Part shown: positions 1-7,205 of the stretch, one piece after another | How positions within the stretch are numbered: the first letter of the stretch is position 1 | Layout: each line of letters starts with the position of its first letter | Assembly: GCA_030642465.1 (NCBI GenBank) | Contig: DAOWNS010000052.1 | Coordinates: 1 to 9,585 of the forward strand | Reading direction: 5' to 3' | DNA: 9,585 nucleotides | Origin: Candidatus Thorarchaeota archaeon | GTDB lineage: Archaea > Asgardarchaeota > Thorarchaeia > Thorarchaeales > Thorarchaeaceae | Translations under genes and position numbers: made by a program | Notes under the pieces: generated by a model | Told to the model about the DNA's origin: nothing | What the model saw: the letters and a program-made list of their open reading frames with translations, nothing else | Databases searched by the model: none

Positions 1-2079
1 GATTCTCAAGCTGACGAGCTTATCAGAGCTCCCGCTCCATTCCTCTCTCACCTTTCATTTGCGGCTGAGAATAGTGGGGTGTCGTCGAGGAATGCGATTG
101 AAACAGCCCAATCAGCCCTTGAAGCTTGGAGCGGAGATGCTTACGCCGCTAAAATCAAATCCTGCACTCCTCGAAACCTAGCTGAACTTCTCGCTCAGAT
201 ACACTCTTGCGGCTGCTTCTCGTTGCTTGCAGGCCGCAGAGGGCATCCATCTCGGAGGGCGTTAGGCGCAGTCTATACACCTCTTGGGCTGTCTGATTAC
301 ATTTGCGAGATGACTATTGGCGCAGAGTTGGATCAAAGACTCACAGGAATTCAGAAAGGCGATTTGGAGAAGTTTGAGCAAGTCCTCTCATTGAAAATAC
401 TTGACCCCGCCTGTGGGCCTGGGGCGTTTCTCATTTCAGCAATTAATACGTTCAGAAGGAGAAGCTCAAAGATTGAGGCGGCTGCTAGGAAGGTTGGTCT
501 ACCCTATTTTGATTTGCCAGGAGTACTGCGCGAGAATCTATTCGGAGTAGATATTGACAAAGCCGCGCTTGAGATTGCAGATATTTCCATTGCACTAATT
601 CTAGGACAAGACCCTACATCAGCGAGTTCCTCCCTTGGAGTACGACTGAAGCAGGGCAACGCATTGGTGATGATGAATGGGTGGGATGGGTCTGCAAACC
701 ACACGAGCTTCTTTGAGGACCCTGCCTCCAGGTGTCCCTTTGAATGGCACTCAGAGTTTCCCGACGTACTCACGCAGGGCGCCAAGGGCTTTGACTTCAT
801 TGTGATGAATCCCCCTTACGACAGGCTCAAGCCAAACCTTGCAGAGTTTTTGAGAGAGCGGCTTCAGTCGGGTGACCGGAGCATTCACTTGCAGGAATTC
901 CAGGATTACAAAGCTAGCCTTCGAGAGGACATAGCCTATTTCAGGAACTCGGGAGAGTACGCTCTGGGCAATCGGTACACGATCAATGCTTATCGTCTAT
1001 TCATTGAGCAGGCCTTGCGGCTAGCACGTCCTGGGGGCCGCCTCGGGTTCGTCGTTCCTTCCACACTCCTTGGAGATATTTCCGCAGGACTGCTCAGGCG
1101 GCACCTGTTGAACAGGCACTGCTTAGTACGCCTAGATGAGTACACCGAGAGTGCAAGACTGTTCTCAGGTGTTACTCAATCCGTCTGTGTGATGACTGTT
1201 GAAACATGCAGTACGACTGAGAGTCTGAATGCAAGCTTCGGATTGAGTGATGTTCATGATGCCCAGACAAAGACTCGAATGAAACTCAGAGTTGACGATA
1301 TCAAACAGGTCATGGGCGAATCTATGGTGATACCAAGAGTGAATCAAGCAGGATGGCGAATTCTGAAAACACTTCACGAGAATCCAACCCTCGGTTCACT
1401 CCCTTGGCTTCAGAATCGGAGGGGTGAGTTTGACCTCACGTTGAGCAAGGACCACATGAGACCCGGCAAGAAGGGTAGCCGCCTTGTTAGAGGAGCAGAC
1501 ATCTCACGATACACGCTGCGACCAATCAAACGCAAGTCTGAGAGTGTTGGATTGTCGCCTTTTGTTGAATCACTAGGTTCCTCCGTGAGAAGTCCCCACA
1601 TCTACAGTTCGCGGATAGCCTGCCAACAGGTTTCAAACCGTGCACAACGCTGGCGTCTTAAATTCGCTATGGTCCCACCTAAGACCGTACTCGCAAACTC
1701 ATGCAATTATGTTGTAGTAGACCCCTCGGAAGATGAGTGGCTACTCTCCTATCTGCTTGGCATCCTTAATTCGGATCTCCTCAATTGGAGGTTCAATCTG
1801 AGCAACGCGAACAACCATGTTTCCAATCGTGAGTTAGCATCTCTGCCTATCATAAGTCCTCAGTTTCAGAATCAGCGCAGGAGTGATCTTATTGGTGAGG
1901 TGGTTAAGGATGTGCAGGATGCGCTTTCGAAAGGAAACACTCCAAGTTCCAGCATTGAGGCTCGGGTGTTCCTCTTGTACGGCTTGGGACCGAATGAAGC
2001 GAAGTTTGTTATGACCTCAAGGGGTGCGAATCAAAATGAAATTCGTGAAACAATGACTGTAATGAGCGCGCTATCTTAG
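1..2079 (+). CDS. Adenine-N6 DNA methyltransferase (TaqI/Eco57I-like), 5' end outside window
   Basis: Transfers a methyl group from S-adenosylmethionine to N6 of adenine in a specific DNA site. Numbering from the GTG at 79: a motif X-like stretch GAVYTPLGLSDYI at 63-75; the SAM-binding motif I ILDPACGPGAFLI at 107-119; catalytic motif IV NPPY at 244-247; then LARPGGRLGFVVPSTLL at about 315-331. The C-terminal half resembles the target-recognition region of TaqI/Eco57I-type enzymes, with RLVRGADISRY and, near the end, LLGILNSDLLNWRF followed by NNHVSNRELASLPI. The frame has no stop between positions 1 and 79, and the GTG at 79 lacks a well-spaced ribosome-binding site, so the gene probably starts upstream. 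Whether an N-terminal nuclease domain (type IIG organisation) exists cannot be seen. A cytosine-5 methyltransferase gene follows after about 70 bases. The methyltransferase call is firm; target site and restriction partner are unknown. Confidence 0.92.
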   Translation, partial: DSQADELIRAPAPFLSHLSFAAENSGVSSRNAIETAQSALEAWSGDAYAAKIKSCTPRNLAELLAQIHSCGCFSLLAGRRGHPSRRALGAVYTPLGLSDYICEMTIGAELDQRLTGIQKGDLEKFEQVLSLKILDPACGPGAFLISAINTFRRRSSKIEAAARKVGLPYFDLPGVLRENLFGVDIDKAALEIADISIALILGQDPTSASSSLGVRLKQGNALVMMNGWDGSANHTSFFEDPASRCPFEWHSEFPDVLTQGAKGFDFIVMNPPYDRLKPNLAEFLRERLQSGDRSIHLQEFQDYKASLREDIAYFRNSGEYALGNRYTINAYRLFIEQALRLARPGGRLGFVVPSTLLGDISAGLLRRHLLNRHCLVRLDEYTESARLFSGVTQSVCVMTVETCSTTESLNASFGLSDVHDAQTKTRMKLRVDDIKQVMGESMVIPRVNQAGWRILKTLHENPTLGSLPWLQNRRGEFDLTLSKDHMRPGKKGSRLVRGADISRYTLRPIKRKSESVGLSPFVESLGSSVRSPHIYSSRIACQQVSNRAQRWRLKFAMVPPKTVLANSCNYVVVDPSEDEWLLSYLLGILNSDLLNWRFNLSNANNHVSNRELASLPIISPQFQNQRRSDLIGEVVKDVQDALSKGNTPSSSIEARVFLLYGLGPNEAKFVMTSRGANQNEIRETMTVMSALS

Positions 2080-2097
2080 TCATGCGGCGCTCTAAGT

Positions 2098-2106
2098 CTA
2101 TATTAT
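2098..2106 (+). promoter_or_regulatory. Candidate archaeal TATA box for the cytosine-5 methyltransferase gene
   Basis: The sequence CTATATTAT lies in the gap between the two methyltransferase genes. An archaeal TATA element usually sits about 25 bases before the transcription start, which would put the start near 2127 and leave a leader of roughly 15-25 bases. This suggests the second methyltransferase can be transcribed on its own. The match is by eye to an AT-rich consensus, so it is only moderately supported. Confidence 0.35.
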
Positions 2107-2151
2107 CAAGGTTTTCAAAGGTGAAGGTTCTAGCGCAATTAGTTGAGCTGG

Positions 2152-3384
2152 ATGTTGTCATCAACTGTAGAGCTTGCATCCGCCTTGAAAGGATCTGGAC
2201 TCCTGTACAACCATGTCTGTTCCTCTCTGAGTGACCTTGACATGGAGATGGTTCGCTCAGTCCCTCCTGGGGGGAACTGGAAGGACATTCCCCTTGCAAC
2301 CGTGAAGAAATCCTCACGCCTTACTCAAATCAGGGCATCTGGAGGACGGACTACATACTATGGGCGTCTTCGAAGCGACCATCCAAGCTATACAATCAAC
2401 ACATACTATAATCGTCCAGGAAATGGCACCTTCATTCACCCTGACCAAGACCGCCTGATAAGCCATCGAGAGGCGGCACGACTTCAATCGTTTCCGGACG
2501 AGTACAGATTCTTCGGCAGTGCGGCTTCAATACGGAAGCAGATTGGCAATGCTGTGCCGCCATTAATGGCCAGAGCAGTTGGAGAAACGATTAGGGCGGG
2601 TCTAGTTGTTGATTTATTCGCAGGAGCAGGGGGCCTATCAGAAGGGCTTTCGCAGGCTGGGCACCGCGTGGTCTTAGCATCAGATATTAACGCTAACATG
2701 TGCGAAACTCTGAAACACAATCATTCAGATGCTACTGTTGTCCAAACTGACGTCACTAGCGAAGCTCAGTTGGACTCTTTGAAGCAGTCGATTGAGGCTA
2801 CGCTGGGAGGGCGAACACTTCGAATTGTAGCAGGGGGCCCTCCTTGCCAAGGCTTCTCAACAGCGGGAAAACGCGACCCCACCGACACGAGAAATAGCTT
2901 GATCATTCCCATGCTAGAGATTGTTAGTGAGTTCATGCCAGATTACGCAATAGTAGAGAATGTTCCTGGAATGCGGCACTTGCAGAAGGGTAAGGTACTA
3001 CACAAGGCAATCGAATCTTTGGAATCATTTGGATACAGTTGTCAGTGTTTTCAGTTGAACGCAGAACAATACGGTGTTCCTCAGAGACGTAGGCGCGTGG
3101 TTGTCCTCGCCAACAGAACGGGCAAGAATCTGATGCTTCCACGTCCTTCGTTTTCTCCCGTCACAAGAGGTCGTCGGCGAGAGGATGTAGGATTAACATC
3201 AGCCACTCACCCGCCTCCAATTAACGTATCAGAGGCGATCTCGGACTTACCAATGAGACCTTCAGGAGGAGGGTCCGCGGAGCGTGATTACGAGAACTGC
3301 TGGCTTGGTTCAGATTACCAACGACTCTCAAGGGGCTTGCTGAAGATGGATGAATTCCTCAGAAAGCGCGGCAGGCTACACTGA
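2152..3384 (+). CDS. DNA (cytosine-5) methyltransferase with circularly permuted motif order
   Basis: Methylates C5 of cytosine in DNA using S-adenosylmethionine. Numbered from the ATG at 2152 (410 residues), the conserved motifs appear in permuted order: PPGGNWKDIP (38-47), which normally lies late in the target-recognition region; motif IX, with SHREAARLQSFPDEYRF (104-120); motif X QIGNAVPPLMARAVGETI (130-147); motif I VVDLFAGAGGLSEGL (152-166); motif IV GGPPCQGFS with catalytic Cys232; motif VI ENV with Glu269; motif VIII QYGVPQRRRRVVVLA (306-320); then AISDLP (362-367) and DYQRLSRG (388-395). All catalytic elements are present, so it should be active. M.BssHII is a known enzyme with permuted cytosine-5 motifs. 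The start is uncertain: a TTG at 2143, directly after a stop at 2140, is the alternative and adds three residues. It follows the adenine methyltransferase by 72 bases on the same strand. Confidence 0.93.
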   Translation: MLSSTVELASALKGSGLLYNHVCSSLSDLDMEMVRSVPPGGNWKDIPLATVKKSSRLTQIRASGGRTTYYGRLRSDHPSYTINTYYNRPGNGTFIHPDQDRLISHREAARLQSFPDEYRFFGSAASIRKQIGNAVPPLMARAVGETIRAGLVVDLFAGAGGLSEGLSQAGHRVVLASDINANMCETLKHNHSDATVVQTDVTSEAQLDSLKQSIEATLGGRTLRIVAGGPPCQGFSTAGKRDPTDTRNSLIIPMLEIVSEFMPDYAIVENVPGMRHLQKGKVLHKAIESLESFGYSCQCFQLNAEQYGVPQRRRRVVVLANRTGKNLMLPRPSFSPVTRGRRREDVGLTSATHPPPINVSEAISDLPMRPSGGGSAERDYENCWLGSDYQRLSRGLLKMDEFLRKRGRLH

Positions 3385-3406
3385 TTTGTGGATAGATATC
3401 CCTGAT

Positions 3407-3419
3407 GAGTTAATAACTC
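3407..3419. promoter_or_regulatory. 13-base AT-rich dyad upstream of the pseudo-GTPase gene
   Basis: GAGTT-AAT-AACTC is a perfect inverted repeat with 5-base arms and a 3-base centre, in the 80-base gap after the cytosine-5 methyltransferase. Its TTAATAA core could act as a weak TATA-like element for the next gene, whose start codon is 46 bases downstream, or as a small operator. Such short dyads also arise by chance. Confidence 0.22.
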
Positions 3420-3450
3420 GGTGACGTAATTCCCTCAGGTTGTTGAGAGC

Positions 3451-3454
3451 GGAG
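3451..3454 (+). promoter_or_regulatory. Shine-Dalgarno-like GGAG before the pseudo-GTPase gene
   Basis: GGAG ends 10 bases before the ATG at 3465 and supports that codon as the start. The paralogous gene downstream has a comparable GAGG at the same distance from its ATG, and both proteins begin Met-Ile. Confidence 0.35.
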
Positions 3455-3464
3455 TAGAAATCGA

Positions 3465-5180
3465 ATGATTGAAGCTGCGGCGTTGTATGACCTTCGTGGT
3501 ACGAAAGTGCTAGCTTCCATTTCTTTTTCCCAGAATGCCCCAAGTGAGGGAATTCTTCAGACTGTGATTCAGAAATTCTTTGAGTTGGCTGAGGCAGAAA
3601 CCCTTGACAGGCGTATACAGCTTGAAGTTGATGACTGGAGTGTCTGCCTTGTTCAAGTTGATGAGGTGACCTTGATTGGAGGGTTTGCCAGTTCATCTGA
3701 ACTCACGGTTGATGATATCGCTGCCATGCAAGAGATGGATAAAGCATACAAGAAGCTAGCGTCGGAAACATCGAGAAGAAATGCACGACAATCGTTCGAT
3801 GACATGGTTTCTGATTGCTTGAAGAAGCGTTTGTCTATCTGCTTCTTCTCAGCTTCTTCGCCTGCTCCTGAAGACAAGTCGGGGTCAGCCGTGGGGATGC
3901 TCGTAAAACGTCTGAGTGCAAAGTTTGCTCCTTATGCAAAACCTGTTTCCATTGGGCCGTATAACGTCATCGTGATGCGGCACACAACTGCAGAAGTTCC
4001 CAATGCGAAGTGGCCTGGATATTTGAAACAGGTGAATGCCTTTGTATTCGTGGTTGCTCCACCATTGCCATCAGCCCATGATCTTGGAGAGGTCATCAAA
4101 AGGATTAGGGACAACTCTGAGGCTAAAATCCTAGTTGTTCCGGGTTCCGATGAAGAGCTTGAATTCGCCCGCAGATTAGAGCTCCTTCTAGACATCGACC
4201 TTTGCGATTCAGTTTCCAGTAACCCTTCAGACCTGCTGCTTTCCGTTTTGGCGATGTCTGGATTCACCGACATGCATCCAGAACTGGCTCGAGAGAAATG
4301 GGTAGTTGATCATTTGGGTGCTGAAGAAAGCCCTCCAGTATCCATCGAAGAAGGTCCTGATATCGGACACCAAGCATTCTTTGTCGTAGACCAGATGACA
4401 GGAACTCCACACTTTTCTTATTTCTACGAATCGGATTCTGAGTATCTAAGGCGAGCTCCCAATGTCGTTGCAGCAATCTCTCAGTTCGATTTGGATGCCA
4501 GCGGCCGCACCGAAACATCCCTGTTTCAAGCCGGCGAGCTAAAATACGCGATACTGGAACGCGAGGGCCTCATCTTCACCCTTGTTACCGGGGATAGAGA
4601 AGATCCGGAATTGATTAGGTCTCGTTTCTCAATCCTGCCAAGCATCTACTTCGATGAAATGCCTAAGGAAACTGAGGACCCAAATGACTTGTATTCTTAC
4701 GGTCCTTTCATGATCAAGCTTCTTGCAACTCTTCCCTCTGAGAATTGGCCTGACAGAACATGTCCAACTCGAATACAGGAGCCTGATTGGCTTTGGTTTC
4801 AGTCTGATTTAATGAGCAAGTTCCTGCAAACAGTTTGGACGAGTATCGATGGACATACACCGCTGTCGCAATTATTGATCGGAAAAGGGCCGGGAATGGT
4901 TCTTGGTGCCCTTCACTACCTGAAGAGAATGGGCGCAATCGACACGAAGTTGCTGATTATCCCAAGTGATATTCCAGATGTCATCCAGAAGCCAAATGCG
5001 CAAGTGCTAAGCTTGTATTCACACTCGGAGATGATTCTTGGATTTGTTGACGGCAAGTCTAGCATTGAGAGTATCGCATCAAAGGTAGGCATCGATGAAA
5101 CCATCCTGATTACGGTCTTCTCCGAGCTGTACCGCAGGGGTTATATCGAGCTAAAGTTTGCGAACACTACCCCCCCGTAA
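3465..5180 (+). CDS. Longin-like / pseudo-GTPase / longin-like / winged-helix protein
   Basis: A 571-residue soluble protein with no signal peptide or membrane segment. Residues 1-120 show an alternating strand/helix pattern like a longin domain (ALYDLRGTKVLASISF, then helix, strands, two helices). Residues 121-268 align in pattern with the GTPase domain of the next gene, but every nucleotide-binding motif is degenerate: the P-loop position reads FFSASSPAPEDKSG instead of GxxxxGKS, the DxxG position reads VIVMRHTTAE, and the NKxD position reads VVPGSDEE. Residues 301-398 form a second longin-like segment (HQAFFVVDQMTGTPHFSYF, later GLIFTLVTGD). The C-terminus has two winged-helix-like repeats, at about 449-494 and 520-565. 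It is a diverged paralogue of the gene 77 bases downstream, and the two probably act as a pair. Family assignment comes from pattern alignment by eye; the gene is real, the pseudo-GTPase label is inference. Confidence 0.85.
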   Translation: MIEAAALYDLRGTKVLASISFSQNAPSEGILQTVIQKFFELAEAETLDRRIQLEVDDWSVCLVQVDEVTLIGGFASSSELTVDDIAAMQEMDKAYKKLASETSRRNARQSFDDMVSDCLKKRLSICFFSASSPAPEDKSGSAVGMLVKRLSAKFAPYAKPVSIGPYNVIVMRHTTAEVPNAKWPGYLKQVNAFVFVVAPPLPSAHDLGEVIKRIRDNSEAKILVVPGSDEELEFARRLELLLDIDLCDSVSSNPSDLLLSVLAMSGFTDMHPELAREKWVVDHLGAEESPPVSIEEGPDIGHQAFFVVDQMTGTPHFSYFYESDSEYLRRAPNVVAAISQFDLDASGRTETSLFQAGELKYAILEREGLIFTLVTGDREDPELIRSRFSILPSIYFDEMPKETEDPNDLYSYGPFMIKLLATLPSENWPDRTCPTRIQEPDWLWFQSDLMSKFLQTVWTSIDGHTPLSQLLIGKGPGMVLGALHYLKRMGAIDTKLLIIPSDIPDVIQKPNAQVLSLYSHSEMILGFVDGKSSIESIASKVGIDETILITVFSELYRRGYIELKFANTTPP

Positions 5181-5243
5181 TCTTCATTTACAGTTAGTAT
5201 TTCTTAAAGACCAACAAATGCTGTAGACCCGTGCTGAATGAAT

Positions 5244-5247
5244 GAGG
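5244..5247 (+). promoter_or_regulatory. Shine-Dalgarno-like GAGG before the GTPase gene
   Basis: GAGG ends 10 bases before the ATG at 5258 and favours this start. The 77-base gap to the upstream paralogue has no clear TATA box or terminator (only a modest T-rich stretch near 5185-5207), so co-transcription of the two genes is plausible. Confidence 0.35.
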
Positions 5248-5257
5248 CCGATGATAA

Positions 5258-7183
5258 ATGATTCACAATGTCCTTTTGATTGAAAAAGATACAGGCTCCA
5301 TTGTGGTTTCAACACGTTTCTGGAAGATAGACTTCCTTGAGAGCGATGTCGTTGAGTTCCTGCACGGATTCAAAGACTTGTTCGCTACCGAGGGTCTTTC
5401 GGAAGACACGCCTGTTTTTGTTGGTGAACACAAGGTCTTCCACCACTTGGTCGGTGAGGACCTAATTCTCATGCTTGTTACAGACGGCAGAGATGAAGAC
5501 CGCGTGATTAAGCATAAGGCACGAGAGGGTGCATCACGAATAGAAACGGCTCTTCGCGGTCAGAGCATAGGGTATGTTAAGGACAATTTACAGGACATTC
5601 TTGGCGAACTCATATTCACACGCTTTAAGATTTCATTCGTGGGTTCCGGTGGTGTGGGTAAGAGCACGCTGCTGAGGCTTTTGTTTGGGCGGGAGCCCGC
5701 ACCAGGGGGATATACACCCACAATCAACGTTGCCGTTGATTCATCCGAAACCATTCAGTTCGGAACTTTTCTCGTCACGATCTGGGATTTCGCTGGACAG
5801 GCCGTTTTTCAGGACTTATGGGCATTCTACTTCCAGGGTACCGATGTCATCTTCCTCATTACTGATTCTAGTTTCAGGAATGTGATGCAGACCAAGTCGC
5901 TTCTTCGTAACATCAAGAAGGAGGCACCTGCGGTTCCGTTGTTTATCATCGCGAATAAGCAGGATCTTCCTGAATCAATGCAGAGTGATAAGATTAAACG
6001 ATTACTTGGTGCACCGACTTTCCAAATGGTCGCAACTGATAAAACCCGGCGGGAGGAATTCATTCGTCTGATGCTAACAGTGGCCGCAAAAACCGTGGGC
6101 GTTCAGTTACCTGACTTACCGGTGAGTGAAATGATCACTGTGCGGCGACGGACTGATGAAGTTGATGCCGCTCAGACAAGCATTGATTCCACCGAGGGTG
6201 GCTATGAAACGGTTCCCTATTCAGAGGAAGAGGCGAGTTCAATCACCTCTACTGCAGTCACAACACCAGTGGGTGATACAGAAACTGCATCAGTAACAGA
6301 ACCAGTAATCGATGCAGAGGTGGTTTCCGAGGTTTCTGACCCGGCTCGTATTCTTCACATGCTCATTATTGTGCAAAAGGAGGGCATGTTTGAACCCTCA
6401 TATCATCTGGACTACTCTACGGAATCAATTGACGTCAATGCAGTTACTTCCTTAATCTCTGCGCTGGATTCTTTCAGCGGAATCGACGGGGACTCTGGAG
6501 GCGCTTCAAGCAAAACTGAAGCCCTTGAGAACATTGAACATGAAGACAATGTAGTCATGGTCGATAAGTCGGAGCATTTTGTTCTGGCACTGGTTGTCAC
6601 CAATGACAGTCAAGAGGATGAGCATAGGAAGACAATGGGTTCTTTGCTGGCTGACATTGAAACGTTGTACTCTGATGTTTGGGCTAATTGGGATGGAAAC
6701 ACAACCGTCTTTGAGCCTTCTGTATTTACAATTCTTTCAAAGGTCCCATTGAGGCCTGTCAGTCTGGATTACATCGCTAGGTCACGAGAAGCCGGTAGAC
6801 CACTACCTTTCGAGAATCGCGATGTAGGAGCAGTCGTAGTAGCTGTTAAATCGGCCATAGAAGGGAGCGCGACTGTGGGCGCACTGGTCCGCAGTTTGGA
6901 TATCCCCCGGGAACAAATTCTCGGATGTCTTCAGATTCTCGAGCGGTATGGCTGGATTGATTTCAAGGTTGAGATCAAGGATGATAGTCATCTGAGGAAG
7001 ATAGGAGAAGTAGACGCGGAAACCCAGAAGGCATACGGAGAAGTCGTCGTCAAATTCGTTAACCTTTGTGATGGCAAAAGCCCTCTTCAGGACGTTGTTA
7101 AGTCATTGAAGGTCAGTCTTCCTGCAATGAAGTTCGTTGCACAGAAACTAGTGTTGGATGCAGTCCTTGAGGTCGTTGCGTAG
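5258..7183 (+). CDS. Arf-like GTPase fused between two longin-like domains, with winged-helix tail
   Basis: A 641-residue cytosolic protein that should bind and hydrolyse GTP. Residues 1-120 are longin-like (HNVLLIEKDTGSIVVSTRFW, helix, strands, two helices). Residues 121-283 form a small-GTPase domain: G1 GSGGVGKS at 129-136, G2 threonine in PTIN at 154-157, G3 WDFAGQ at 176-181, G4 NKQD at 233-236, and a G5-like VATDK at 258-262. WDxxGQ with NKQD is typical of the Arf/SR-beta/Rag side of the Ras superfamily. Residues 284-360 are an acidic, Ser/Thr-rich, probably disordered linker. Residues 363-481 look like a second longin-like domain (ILHMLIIVQKEGMF, later FVLALVVTND). The C-terminus carries two winged-helix-like repeats, at about 522-569 and 593-640. 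Longin and Arf-type GTPase domains are known expansions in Asgard archaea. The protein is convergent with the nuclease gene 22 bases away. GTPase call firm; flanking folds inferred. Confidence 0.92.
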   Translation: MIHNVLLIEKDTGSIVVSTRFWKIDFLESDVVEFLHGFKDLFATEGLSEDTPVFVGEHKVFHHLVGEDLILMLVTDGRDEDRVIKHKAREGASRIETALRGQSIGYVKDNLQDILGELIFTRFKISFVGSGGVGKSTLLRLLFGREPAPGGYTPTINVAVDSSETIQFGTFLVTIWDFAGQAVFQDLWAFYFQGTDVIFLITDSSFRNVMQTKSLLRNIKKEAPAVPLFIIANKQDLPESMQSDKIKRLLGAPTFQMVATDKTRREEFIRLMLTVAAKTVGVQLPDLPVSEMITVRRRTDEVDAAQTSIDSTEGGYETVPYSEEEASSITSTAVTTPVGDTETASVTEPVIDAEVVSEVSDPARILHMLIIVQKEGMFEPSYHLDYSTESIDVNAVTSLISALDSFSGIDGDSGGASSKTEALENIEHEDNVVMVDKSEHFVLALVVTNDSQEDEHRKTMGSLLADIETLYSDVWANWDGNTTVFEPSVFTILSKVPLRPVSLDYIARSREAGRPLPFENRDVGAVVVAVKSAIEGSATVGALVRSLDIPREQILGCLQILERYGWIDFKVEIKDDSHLRKIGEVDAETQKAYGEVVVKFVNLCDGKSPLQDVVKSLKVSLPAMKFVAQKLVLDAVLEVVA

Positions 7184-7188
7184 AAGCT

Positions 7189-7202
7189 TGAAATGGTTTT
7201 CA
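7189..7202. terminator. Weak dyad in the convergent gap
   Basis: TGAAA-TGGT-TTTCA is a perfect 5-base-pair inverted repeat with a 4-base loop, filling most of the 22-base gap between the convergent GTPase and nuclease genes. It contains TTTT on the plus strand and could contribute to termination, but the stem is AT-rich and short. Confidence 0.2.
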
Positions 7203-7205
7203 TGT

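Noticed and set aside
504..800. 98-codon minus-strand open frame inside the adenine methyltransferase gene
   Set aside because: It is antisense to the methyltransferase coding frame just upstream of its NPPY motif, with no supporting domain or start signal.
3932..4273. 113-codon minus-strand open frame inside the pseudo-GTPase gene
   Set aside because: It is antisense to a continuous, structurally sensible coding frame; the Ser/Arg-rich peptide is typical of a shadow frame.
3465..5180. Reading the upstream paralogue as an active GTPase because it contains DKSG near residue 137
   Set aside because: DKSG does not form a GxxxxGKS P-loop, and the DxxG and NKxD positions are also missing, so nucleotide hydrolysis is not supported.
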